The translations under genes were made by a program, and so were the position numbers. 60,825 nt of DNA from Bacteroidaceae bacterium (GTDB taxonomy: Bacteria; Bacteroidota; Bacteroidia; Bacteroidales; Bacteroidaceae): contig JAFNXL010000025.1 of assembly GCA_017379075.1 (NCBI GenBank), positions 1 to 60,825 of the forward strand, written 5' to 3'. Below, in pieces: positions 1 to 8,700 of this stretch (the first letter of the stretch is position 1; the number at the start of each line of letters is the position of its first letter). Under the pieces are notes generated by a model. That model ran no database searches. It was not told the DNA's origin and worked only from the letters and a program-made list of their open reading frames with translations.

Positions 1-117
1 ACGGACAACGGACAACGGACAACGGACAACGGACAACGGACAACGGACAACGGACAACGGACAACGGACAACGGACAACGGACAACGGACAACGGACAAC
101 GGACAACGGACAACGGA
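1..117. repeat. Heptanucleotide tandem array (ACGGACA)n
   Basis: About 17 nearly perfect head-to-tail copies of the 7-bp unit ACGGACA run from the window edge to two bases before the start codon at 119. The array is cut by the window edge, so its full length is unknown. A shorter array of the same unit recurs at 1511-1541. The region after the following gene (around 503-537) carries related words in the opposite orientation (for example GACCGTTGTC), so the gene sits between inverted relatives of the array. A function is not visible. Confidence 0.95.
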
Positions 118-118
118 T

Positions 119-487
119 ATGCCGAATAGGAAGATAGAAGATTTACGCATTTGGATGGATGCGCGGGAAATTGTTTCGGACATCTATAAACTGATGGCGA
201 ACAACCATGACTATGGTTTTAAAGACCAGATTCAGCGTGCAAGTGTATCAGTAATGAACAATATTGCGGAGGGCTTCGAATATAATTCTGATACAGTGTT
301 TGTCCGTTATCTGAATATAGCGAAGGGCAGTTGCTCCGAGGTGAGGAGTATGCTGTATCTTTGTGAGGATTTGGGATATTGCACAAAAGGCGAGCGTATC
401 AGATTACAGACAAAGTTGTTGTCGGTATCAAGTGGTATATATAAGATGATACAATATTTGTCTGTTCCCAAACGTAAAAACGGATGA
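119..487 (+). CDS. Four helix bundle protein (S23 / 23S rRNA intervening-sequence protein family)
   Basis: 122 residues, the usual length of this family (PF05635/TIGR02436). Family hallmarks are visible: an N-terminal motif with I-E-D-L and W, a central [17 protein letters not shown] block at about residues 39-55, and a late E-V-R-S-M-L-Y block. Known members were first found in 23S rRNA intervening sequences and form small helical oligomers; the related Avd protein serves diversity-generating retroelements. No reverse transcriptase or variable repeat is near, so an Avd role is not supported. The ATG follows directly on the ACGGACA array, so this gene appears to be a passenger inserted in repeat DNA upstream of the fucose gene. 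Cellular role unknown. Confidence 0.85.
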   Translation: MPNRKIEDLRIWMDAREIVSDIYKLMANNHDYGFKDQIQRASVSVMNNIAEGFEYNSDTVFVRYLNIAKGSCSEVRSMLYLCEDLGYCTKGERIRLQTKLLSVSSGIYKMIQYLSVPKRKNG

Positions 488-551
488 AAAATACTGCAGA
501 CCGTTGTCTATTGTCTGTAGTCTTTTGTCCATAGACAGAAATACATCAAAC

Positions 552-1493
552 ATGGAAAAAGGAAGTAAAATATACGTGGCTGGCCACCGTGGAATGGTAG
601 GTTCCGCCATAGTCAGGGAACTTGAACGTCAGGGATATACGAACATCATTACCCGGACACATAGGGAACTTGACCTGCTGCGCCAGGAGGAAGTGGAGAG
701 GTTCTTTGAGGAAGAGAAACCAGAATACGTGTTCCTGGCCGCCGCCAAGGTGGGCGGCATCATCGCCAACCAAAGCGCACTGGCGGATTTCATGTACGAG
801 AACATGATGCTTGAGATGAACGTGATACATTCGGCATGGAAGAACGGATGCCGGAAGCTGGAGTTTCTGGGCTCATCGTGCATTTATCCCAAGTTCGCCC
901 CTCAGCCCATGCCCGAGAGCTGCCTGTTGACTTCGGCGCTGGAACCCACCAACGAGGCGTATGCGCTGGCCAAAATATCGGGTCTGAAATACTGTGAGTA
1001 CCTGAACCGCCAGTATGGCACAGATTACATTAGCTTGATGCCCACAAACCTGTATGGTCCGAATGACAACTATCATCCGGAACACAGCCATGTGCTGCCT
1101 GCGCTGATCCGCCGTTTCCACGAAGCCAAGGAACAAGGCCTGGATAGTGTGACTTGTTGGGGTGACGGTAGCCCGTTGCGCGAATTCCTGTATGTGGACG
1201 ATCTTGCCAACCTGTGTGTATTCCTGATGAACCACTACAGCGGCAATGAGACGGTGAACGCAGGGTCGGGCAAGGAACTCACCATAAAGGAACTGACGGA
1301 GAAGGTGGCACGCATCGTGGGATACGAAGGAAAGATAATGTGGGACACCACTCGCCCCAACGGCACACCGCGCAAACTGCTTGACGTGAGCAAGGCGAAG
1401 GTGCTGGGATGGGAAGCAAAGGTGGGTCTGGACGAAGGCATCCGCTTGGCATACGAAGATTTCCTGCATAATCCGATGAGGGTGGAGAGATAG
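552..1493 (+). CDS. fcl: GDP-L-fucose synthase
   Basis: 313 residues when started at the ATG at 552. The reading frame is open upstream to 504, but the family begins with the dinucleotide-binding strand, here [12 protein letters not shown] at about residues 6-17. It is an extended short-chain dehydrogenase: the NADP loop GHRGMVG is followed by the catalytic Y-x-x-x-K (Y-A-L-A-K near residue 140) and the P-T-N-L-Y-G-P-N-D motif typical of GDP-4-keto-6-deoxymannose epimerase/reductase. It should convert GDP-4-keto-6-deoxy-D-mannose to GDP-L-fucose in the cytoplasm for surface glycan. GDP-mannose dehydratase (gmd) is expected just left of the window. The next gene encodes a nucleotide-sugar-type enzyme, which fits a glycan-precursor cluster. 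Confidence 0.93.
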   Translation: MEKGSKIYVAGHRGMVGSAIVRELERQGYTNIITRTHRELDLLRQEEVERFFEEEKPEYVFLAAAKVGGIIANQSALADFMYENMMLEMNVIHSAWKNGCRKLEFLGSSCIYPKFAPQPMPESCLLTSALEPTNEAYALAKISGLKYCEYLNRQYGTDYISLMPTNLYGPNDNYHPEHSHVLPALIRRFHEAKEQGLDSVTCWGDGSPLREFLYVDDLANLCVFLMNHYSGNETVNAGSGKELTIKELTEKVARIVGYEGKIMWDTTRPNGTPRKLLDVSKAKVLGWEAKVGLDEGIRLAYEDFLHNPMRVER

Positions 1494-1510
1494 GGTTTAG
1501 AGCAAAGCTC

Positions 1511-1760
1511 TGGACAACGGACAACGGACAACGGACAACGGTAAACGATGAGCGGTGAGCGGTGAGCGGTGAGCGGTGAGCGAATTCCCATTCCCCATTC
1601 CCCATTAAACATTAATCGTTAAACATTAAACGCCAACGGCCAACAGCCAATAGCCAACGGTAAACGATGAGCGAATACCCATCCACCATTAATCAATAAA
1701 CATTAATCGTTAAACATTAAACACCAACAGCCAACAGCCAATAGCTAACAGCTAATAGTA
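1511..1760. repeat. Composite heptanucleotide arrays
   Basis: The whole gap between the fucose synthase and the next gene is built of 7-bp units that change along the way. First (ACGGACA)n at 1511-1541, then (GAGCGGT)n of nearly five copies at 1550-1582, then runs of ATTAATC/GTTAAAC/ATTAAAC, then GCCAACG/GCCAACA/GCCAATA, and CCAACAG/CTAACAG copies up to about 1757. The ATTAATC plus CCAACAG composite occurs twice. No promoter or gene is visible inside. Confidence 0.9.
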
Positions 1761-1771
1761 TAAAAATAAAA

Positions 1772-2947
1772 ATGAAAAAGAAAGTATTTGTAAGCGGATG
1801 TTATGACCTGTTACACTCGGGCCATGTGGAATTCTTCCGCCAGGCATCTCAATATGGGGATTTGTATGTGGGTATCGGTTCGGACAAGACCATCCTGCAC
1901 TACAAGAACCACAAGACGGTGTATTCGGAGCAGGAACGTCTGTTCATGGTAAAGAGCATCCGTTATGTGAAGGAAGCATATATCAACGCCGGAGACGGCA
2001 TACTGGATTTCCTGCCCACGCTGGACATTGTGAAACCGGACATATTGGTGGTGAACAGCGACGGCGGTTCGGACGCCAAGCGCAAGGTGTGCGAGGAGAG
2101 AGGGATGGAATATGTGGTGCTGGAACGTGACCCCCATGAAGGGTTGGCAGCCCGGAGCAGTACGGACCTGAAGAAGAGTCCGTGCCAGATTCCTACCCGC
2201 CTGGATTTGGCGGGTACCTGGATAGACCAGCCGTATGTGAGTTGTCATGCCCCCGGCTGGGCACTGACCATCTCGTTGGAACCATCGTTCGAGATAAGAG
2301 ACAGATGCGGACTGAGTACATCTACCCGCAACCTTATCAAGCGCATTTGGCCCTACCAGTTGCCCAATATGGATCCGGAGACGCTGGCACGACTGGTGTT
2401 CTGCTTTGAGAACCATCCCGAAAGGGAGGACGGCATAATCAGTGGAGCGCAGGATTCCATTGGTATCTGTGTACCTGGACTCTGCCGCCATTATTATGAC
2501 AACCATTTCTGGCCAGAAAGGATAGAGACTTGTGAGGATGAGGCTGTGCTGCAATGGTTGGAGAACCATCTGTGTATGATTCCTATGGAACCCCGATGCC
2601 CAGGATGTTCGGTGGTGGAGGGGCAGGACATCACACTGGAGAAGGTGAAGGCTCTTGCCGCTGCGGCCGACCGTTGCTGGAATGCCATTATGGCCATGGA
2701 TTTGGATGCGTTTGCCACAGCATACAAGGATTCGTTCCATGCCCAGGTGGCAATGTTTCCGGCTATGATTCAGGGTTCGGTGCCATCCTACATTGATAAG
2801 TACAGCGCTATGGATGAGGTGCTGGCCTGGAAGATGCCTGGAGCCGGCGGTGGTGGTTATCTGGCTTGTGTGGTGACGGATGCCAGTAGTTTCTGTGCGG
2901 CCCATCCAGAGGCAATAGAGTTGAGGATCAGACGGTCGGGGATGTGA
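1772..2947 (+). CDS. Cytidylyltransferase-like / GHMP kinase fusion protein
   Basis: 391 residues with two enzyme domains. Residues about 1-130 form a nucleotidyltransferase of the RfaE-C/TagD type: G-C-Y-D-L-L-H-S-G-H carries the HxGH signature near residues 9-18, and a later S-S-T motif ends the domain. Residues about 140-391 look like a GHMP small-molecule kinase: motif 1 P-T-R-L-D-L-A-G-T-W, a degenerate ATP loop G-L-S-T-S-T-R-N, a G-A-Q-D-S motif, and motif 3 G-A-G-G-G-G-Y-L-A near residue 355. The ATP loop departs from the usual GLGSSA, so kinase activity is uncertain. The pairing implies phosphorylation and nucleotidyl transfer of one sugar, by analogy with heptose or fucose salvage. 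Substrate unknown; the neighbour makes GDP-fucose. Confidence 0.7.
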   Translation: MKKKVFVSGCYDLLHSGHVEFFRQASQYGDLYVGIGSDKTILHYKNHKTVYSEQERLFMVKSIRYVKEAYINAGDGILDFLPTLDIVKPDILVVNSDGGSDAKRKVCEERGMEYVVLERDPHEGLAARSSTDLKKSPCQIPTRLDLAGTWIDQPYVSCHAPGWALTISLEPSFEIRDRCGLSTSTRNLIKRIWPYQLPNMDPETLARLVFCFENHPEREDGIISGAQDSIGICVPGLCRHYYDNHFWPERIETCEDEAVLQWLENHLCMIPMEPRCPGCSVVEGQDITLEKVKALAAAADRCWNAIMAMDLDAFATAYKDSFHAQVAMFPAMIQGSVPSYIDKYSAMDEVLAWKMPGAGGGGYLACVVTDASSFCAAHPEAIELRIRRSGM

Positions 2948-2956
2948 GAGATGAAC

Positions 2957-3063
2957 CTCACGCAAATCTCACAGATCCCGCGAATAAAAAATAAAGTAAG
3001 TGAAATAAAAAGTTCTCATGTGGTCCCCATATCTTTAGCGAGATTTGCGGGATTTGCGTGAGG
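2957..3063. repeat. Flanking repeat, copy A (internally palindromic)
   Basis: A ~107-bp unit with complementary ends: CTCACGCAAATCTCACAGAT at the left and a GAGATTTGCGG...TTTGCGTGAG arm at 3039-3063. The middle contains the word TTCTCATGTG. A diverged copy in the same orientation lies at 3481-3596, so the two copies bracket the GxxExxY gene. The right arm ends about 20 bp before the start codon. Confidence 0.85.
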
Positions 3064-3081
3064 CCAAGAAAGAGAAATAAC

Positions 3082-3474
3082 ATGAAAAGTCGGATAACTT
3101 ATAAAATAATTGGTGGAGCAATGGAGGTATATAACCAATTAGGGCCAGGCTTGTTGGAGTCTGCTTATGAGTTGGCTTTGAAATGTGAGTTGGAAAAGCG
3201 AGGGTTAAAGGTGAAAACACAAGTGCCGTTGCAGATGTATTATAAAGAAGTGGATTTAGGGATAGTTTATCGCATGGATATGATTGTGGAAGACTCTATA
3301 GTGGTAGAATTAAAATCAGTAGAGAAACTATTGCCTGTACATTCCAAACAATTAAAAACATATATGAAGTTATTCCGGCAAAATGTTGGATTGTTGATAA
3401 ATTTTGGTGAAGATAATTTTGCAGATGGAATCAAACGGATAGTATTAGATTATAACGATTTAGAACAAAAATAA
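3082..3474 (+). CDS. GxxExxY protein (PD-(D/E)XK-like family)
   Basis: 130 residues from the ATG at 3082, chosen because the frame upstream reads through the repeat. The family-naming motif G-L-L-E-S-A-Y (GxxExxY) is at about residues 22-28. A V-D-x-x-V-x-x-x-M-D stretch followed by V-V-E-L-K-S-V is the D...E-x-K nuclease-like core, though enzymatic activity has not been shown for the family as far as I know (PF13366/TIGR04256). The gene lies between two copies of a ~110-bp palindromic repeat, the same type of setting as the four-helix-bundle gene at 119. AT-richer than its neighbours, which suggests separate origin. Role unknown. Confidence 0.88.
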   Translation: MKSRITYKIIGGAMEVYNQLGPGLLESAYELALKCELEKRGLKVKTQVPLQMYYKEVDLGIVYRMDMIVEDSIVVELKSVEKLLPVHSKQLKTYMKLFRQNVGLLINFGEDNFADGIKRIVLDYNDLEQK

Positions 3475-3480
3475 AAGATT

Positions 3481-3596
3481 CTCACGCGAATCTCACAGAT
3501 TTCGCAAAGAGAAATATAAAGAAAATAAGAGTAAATGAAACATCGTTCTCATGTGTTCCTAAAATCTTTTGGCGAGATTTGCGGGATTTGCGTGAG
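3481..3596. repeat. Flanking repeat, copy B
   Basis: Second copy of the unit seen at 2957-3063, same orientation, with left arm CTCACGCGAATCTCACAGAT and right arm GAGATTTGCGGGATTTGCG ending at 3596. The TTCTCATGTG word is kept. It begins six bases after the GxxExxY stop codon and ends 16 bp before the next start codon. Confidence 0.85.
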
Positions 3597-3611
3597 AAGC
3601 AGAAATGAAAT

Positions 3612-4754
3612 ATGAATAGGACAGAAGAATTGTTTTTTTATGTGTTGGGTGCCGTAGTGCAAAAAACATCGCTTGAAGCCCAGTATTTTAATGACGTGAC
3701 ACCCGAGGAATGGACAGAACTGTTCCGCCTTTCCAAGATGCAGGGCGTTACGGCAGTGGTGTTTGAGAAGTTGTCCGCAGCCTTTGACGAATGTGAGGAT
3801 TTCCCAAGACCGCCTAAGGCATTGACATTGAACTGGTACGCCCAATCCCAGTCCATAGAGCGGAAAATGGCAACCATACATAAACGTTCTGCGGAATTTG
3901 CCGGGCTGATGGAGGAGAAGGGATTACATACCTTGGTGTTGAAGGGCATAGCTGTAAGCGCCTATTATCCCAATCCGCTGCACCGCGAATTCGGGGATTT
4001 GGATTGCTATCTGTTTGAAGGCAACCCTGAGAACACAATTATATGGGAAAACTGTTATGAGAAGGGAAATGTAGCGGGAGAAGCTGCAGGATGTGTTGTC
4101 AAAAGAGGACATTACAAGCATTCTCATATCAAGTACAATGGTTTGGAAATTGAGAACCATCAATTTGCTTTGCCTATAAAAGACGGAAAAGAGACAAAGG
4201 ATTTGGAAAGACATCTACGAAATGTGGTTCATCCAATCCGCAAAAATGAAAATAATGCATTGCTGATCCCTTCAGCAAATTTCAATGCCCTATTCCTGAC
4301 CGCCCATGCCATGAGCCATTTTCTATATGAGAGTATAAAGATCCGTAATGTCTTGGACTGGGCACTTTTTCTTAAAGAGGAACATGACAATGTGGATTGG
4401 AAAACCTTTTGGAAATGGTGTGACAAGATGCACTATACCCGTTTTGTTGAATGTCTGAATTGCATTTGTGAGAAATATTTAGGTGTAGAGGTTGCACCAC
4501 ATGTTGCGACCTCTCTTGGACGTCCTATAACATACAATAGGGTGGATATGTCAGAACGTATATTGCGGGATGTTTTCAGCGGAAACAGTATTTACACCCA
4601 TGGTTATGGATATATCCGTTTCCGAATAGCACTAGCAATGAGCTATTTTAAATCTATGTGGAAATTTCAACAAGTATATCAACATAATGCCTTATGGCTG
4701 TTGATGAAGCGGGCGTGGGGCATGACGATCAAAGATATTGATGTAAAATTGTAA
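3612..4754 (+). CDS. Nucleotidyltransferase family protein (NTP_transf_5 type)
   Basis: 380 residues. The core signature is L-K-G-I-A-V near residues 113-118 followed by H-R-E-F-G-D-L-D-C-Y-L near 127-137. The G-D-L-D pair matches the metal-binding motif of the uncharacterised nucleotidyltransferases PF14907, often found in polysaccharide or peptide-modification loci. The N-terminal half is helical; the C-terminal third (W-D-K, helices) is less conserved. Position downstream of two sugar-nucleotide genes on the same strand suggests a link to surface glycan, but the reaction is unknown. The gene is AT-richer than fcl. Confidence 0.75.
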   Translation: MNRTEELFFYVLGAVVQKTSLEAQYFNDVTPEEWTELFRLSKMQGVTAVVFEKLSAAFDECEDFPRPPKALTLNWYAQSQSIERKMATIHKRSAEFAGLMEEKGLHTLVLKGIAVSAYYPNPLHREFGDLDCYLFEGNPENTIIWENCYEKGNVAGEAAGCVVKRGHYKHSHIKYNGLEIENHQFALPIKDGKETKDLERHLRNVVHPIRKNENNALLIPSANFNALFLTAHAMSHFLYESIKIRNVLDWALFLKEEHDNVDWKTFWKWCDKMHYTRFVECLNCICEKYLGVEVAPHVATSLGRPITYNRVDMSERILRDVFSGNSIYTHGYGYIRFRIALAMSYFKSMWKFQQVYQHNALWLLMKRAWGMTIKDIDVKL

Positions 4755-4790
4755 AAAATGTTGGAGTCTGCAATACGTCGTTTGTGGACT

Positions 4791-5279
4791 TCAATATAAT
4801 ATCTCCATAAAAAAATCTCCGAACCACAGCACAGCCTTGAACATGAAGTAGATAAGGGTACAGCAGAGGAAGATGGCGAAGAGGGTGATGGCCACGTGTT
4901 TCTGCAGGTGGCGGATGGTGGATTTGTCACCGGCGAGATAGCCTTCGATGAGTTGCAGATTACGACGGTAGGGTCGGCTGAAGACATCGAGGACATCGCC
5001 CACGAAGAAGGGAATGAGGCCGATGAGGATGTCCCACAGCGTGTGGTTGATGATGGCAAGGGTGAGGGGAATGGATTTTGCCACGAAGAGGCTGAAGACA
5101 ATGAATGGGATTGCCATGAGCGCAGAAACGAAATCGCCGATGCCGGCGGGAAGCAGAAAGCCAAGAATGGGGTCCAGATAATAGGTGTCCATCCACCGGG
5201 CAATGCGTTGCAGGGTGTGGTAAAAGCGTGAGTCTGTAGGTAAATCCGTTTTTCCGGAAAGTGTGGGTTTTAACTTCAT
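4791..5279 (-). CDS. DUF4112 membrane protein
   Basis: 162 residues. A soluble N-terminus is followed by L-D-P-I-L-G-F-L-L-P-A-G-I-G-D, the family signature (PF13430), then hydrophobic segments at about residues 40-70, 78-95 and 125-150. It should be an inner-membrane protein of unknown function. It converges with the preceding gene, its stop being 36 bp from that gene's stop, and is transcribed away from the repeat element at 5353. Confidence 0.85.
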   Translation of the reverse strand: MKLKPTLSGKTDLPTDSRFYHTLQRIARWMDTYYLDPILGFLLPAGIGDFVSALMAIPFIVFSLFVAKSIPLTLAIINHTLWDILIGLIPFFVGDVLDVFSRPYRRNLQLIEGYLAGDKSTIRHLQKHVAITLFAIFLCCTLIYFMFKAVLWFGDFFMEILY

Positions 5280-5352
5280 GTGTCAGTCTTGGTAATTATT
5301 GAACATTGTTACATTTCTATGATTTGACGTTTCTTTGGCCGAAAAGTTTAAG

Positions 5353-5547
5353 GGGTGGTTCTAAAAATTCTGGATTTAAGTTTTTACAGATTCTGCTGGT
5401 TTCAGTTTCGGCTGCTTTCCGCCTTTCATCGGTGTCATTTTGTCAAGTCTCATCAGTCACATAGCCCGCGATGCTCCTTCTTCAACTTAAAAAAGCACAC
5501 ACTAAAAAAGAACGAAAATCAACTCGACATAATTTTTAGAACCACCC
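5353..5547. mobile_element. Putative 195-bp MITE-like element with 17-bp terminal inverted repeats
   Basis: GGGTGGTTCTAAAAATT at 5353-5369 is repeated as its exact reverse complement at 5531-5547. The interior has no convincing ORF; on the minus strand a short K-L-K-K-E-H-R-G-L-C-D stretch ending in a stop might be a transposase remnant, but this is weak. A closely related inverted-repeat pair, without interior, forms the hairpin at 36708-36748. No clear target duplication is visible, though both flanks are TTTAA/TAAATT-like. Confidence 0.55.
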
Positions 5548-5664
5548 TAAATTTAAAAGATATCCCGACCTTTATATCCCTCTATTTTGTCATAAACCTT
5601 TTGTCTGTTGCCGGATTTTGCAGGGTTTTGTCCGGTTTTATACGGAAGATAAAAGAAAAATAGT

Positions 5665-5672
5665 TATATTTG
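5665..5672 (+). promoter_or_regulatory. Bacteroidetes -7 element for the CotH protein gene
   Basis: TATATTTG matches the -7 consensus TAnnTTTG and lies 56 bp before the start codon at 5728. No TTTG at the usual 19-21 bp spacing was found, so this is a partial match. Confidence 0.5.
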
Positions 5673-5727
5673 TATCCGAAATAACCGTATTGACCCAATT
5701 TAAGGGGTATGCCAGAATGAAACGCCT

Positions 5728-8700
5728 ATGATGAGAATATGTTTGTCTTTCCTGCTGTTCCTCTCCTTATTGCAGGGAGTGAAGGCTCAATCCGCCAACT
5801 CGCTTCGCATCAATGAAGTGATGTCTGCCAATGTGGACCGCATACTGGACCCCACATGGAATTATGGGGGATGGATAGAGATTTACAATCCTACCACACG
5901 CGACATCAACCTGAAGAACCATTGGATTAGTGATGACCCGGACAAACGGAAAAAACTGCGGATTGCGCACGATGTGGTTGTGCCGGCAAAGGGATTCGCC
6001 AATCTCTGGTTCGGACACTATGGCCTGTACTGGCCCACGCAGATGAATATGAAGCTGGATTGTGACGGTGGCGTAATCTGCCTGTCCTCCAACACCGGTT
6101 GGCTGATTGACTCGGTGGAGTATCCACCAGCCATCTCGCGTACCAGCTATGCCCGCGGAACGGATGCCGGAGAAGAGTGGGGATATACCGCCACACCCAC
6201 GCCTGCTACCACAAACGAGGGCATCACGCTGACGATGCATCGTCTGGCCGCACCTGAAGTGGCACCCGAAAGCCAGATATTCAGCGGAGCATTAAGCATA
6301 ACGGTGGACATCCCCGAGGGAGCGACACTACGGTACACCATGGACGGTTCCACCCCCACTATGGAGAACGGAAGAACCAGCACCACGGGCAAACTGTCCA
6401 CATCGGGTACCCGTGTCTATCGTTTCGCTCTTTTCCAAGATGGTTGCCTGAGCAGTCCGGTGGTGACCCGCTCGTACATAAAGCGCGACAAGTCATTCAA
6501 CATACCGGTGGTGTCCGTGGTGACAGATCCTGATCATCTTTATGACCCCACCATAGGTTTCCTCACCAAAGGCACAAACGGCCGAAGAGGAAAGGGCACA
6601 AGCGAATACTGCAACTGGAACCATGACTGGGACCGGCCAGTGAACTTTGAAATGCTTGATCCGCAGACGGGCAAATCGCTGATAAACATGGAGGCCGACA
6701 TGAGCCGTTGTGGCGGACACAGCAAGGGATTCACCCCATTCAGTTTCAAGATTAAAGCCGGAAAGGAATACGAAGGGCAGAATTATCTGGATTATCAGTT
6801 CTTCCCTGACAAACCTTATCTGAAGCACAAGGCACTGCAGTTCCGTTGTGGCGGAAACGACTATTTGTGCCGTATCAAGGATGCCGCATTGCAGAGCATT
6901 GTAAGGACCAGCGGGATTGACGTGGACCTGCAGGACTACGCGCCTGTGTGCCATTACATAAACGGAGAGTTTATGGGCACCATCAACATGCGCGAACCCA
7001 ACAACAAACATAACGTTTATGCCAACCACGGTCTGGACGATGACGAGATAGACATGTACGAGATAGAGTGCGACTCGGGTTATGTGCAGATGTGCGGCAC
7101 GCGCGATGCCTGGCAACGACTGAAGGAACTGAGCGCAAAGGCAACCGACGCCTCAACTTACGAACAGATAAAGAATCTGCTGGACATAGACGAATGTTGC
7201 AACTATATGGCCATCCAGCTGTATCTGGGCAATAATGACTGGCCGCAAAACAACCTGAAGGCCTGGCGCCCTATTATGGAGAACGGCAAGTTCCGCTTTA
7301 TCATGTTTGATCTGGATTTCGGTTTTTATAATAACAATCCGTTCCCGGCCTTTACCTCGCGCCAATGGTACACGTTCTGCCCACTTTTTGATGTGCCAGG
7401 CGTAAGCAATCATACCCGTGAGGTGGAAATTGTGCCCATATTCATGAACCTGCTCAAGAATGCCGATTTCCGCCGTCGTTTCACCGATGCATTCTGCATT
7501 GTGGCGGGTTCCGTGTTCGAGCCGGAACGCAGCCGTAAACTGGTGAACCGTATGGTCTCAACCGTGGAATATATGCAGACGCGCGAAAGTGGCTATCCCG
7601 ACAGAAACGTGTCGCCCCGCAGCTCGGCCGACGAGGTCATCAACGGACTGGCCAACCGTGCCTCCATGCTTTACGAAGCATTGCAAGGCTTTGGTTCTAT
7701 GGGGCTGTCGGGTAGCGGACAGGAGGTGAAACTGTCTGCCGATACGGATGTGGTGCGCATCAGCGTGAACGGACAAACCGTGACCACTGGTATGTTCGAC
7801 GGACGCCTGTATCCGCCAGTAACCCTTTGCGCCCAAGCACCTGCCAGCTATCGTTTTGCGGGCTGGAAGACAAAGAATGCGATAAACGTGGGCACGGGAA
7901 CCACCTTGATCCCCTCCCAATCGCTTTGGAAATACAGCGACTCCGGTCCCGTGGCATCCAACTGGCGTAACCGTATCTATTCTGACAAGAGTTGGAAGGA
8001 AGGTCGTGCTCCCTTGGGGTACGGGTCGCATTTCCAAATTTCCACCACCATCAGCTATGGTGGCGATGCCAACAACAAGTATCCCACTTATTACTTCCGT
8101 AAGAAGTTCCAGATTGACGAAATGCCCGAAAAGGGAGAATTTGTTCTGAACTACACTCTGGACGACGGTTGTGTAATCTACATCAACGGGGTGGAAGCAA
8201 GCAGGGTTCACATGCCGGCTGGTGCCGTTTCCTACTCCTTGTATTCCGCCACATCCGTATCCACAACGCCGGCCACTGGCAGCATTGTCTTGGACAAGTC
8301 TTTCTTCAAGACGGGAGAAAACCTGATTGCAGTGGAGGTTCACAACACCTCTGCCACCAGCAGTGACATCCTATGGGATGCCTCGCTCACTTGCATGGAC
8401 CAGGTAAAGGTGGAGGCCGGTGGCATTCTCAGTACGGAGGAGGAGATGGAACTGCCGTACAGTAACGAGGAACTGGAACTCCAGGCTTGTTACGAATATG
8501 TGGCGGAAGCAATAACCAAACCGGTGGTGATCAATGAGGTCAGTGCCGGAAACAGTGTTTTTGTGAATGAGTATTTTGACAAGAACGACTGGGTGGAATT
8601 GTACAACATGACATCGGAAGACATAGATTTGGCCGGAATGTATCTGAGTGATGAACTGGAGAACCCCACCAAATACCGTATCTCGGCAGAAGGTACGGAG

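Noticed and set aside
1-117. Possible CRISPR array
   Set aside because: Units are 7 bp, contiguous and without spacers. The 42-bp repeats at 27276-27530 also lack spacers and there are no cas genes.
119-487. Avd accessory protein of a diversity-generating retroelement
   Set aside because: No reverse transcriptase, template repeat or variable repeat is near; only the general four-helix-bundle family is supported.
5355-5663. 102-codon open frame on the + strand
   Set aside because: It runs through the inverted-repeat element and AT-rich DNA, has no family resemblance and no promoter of its own.
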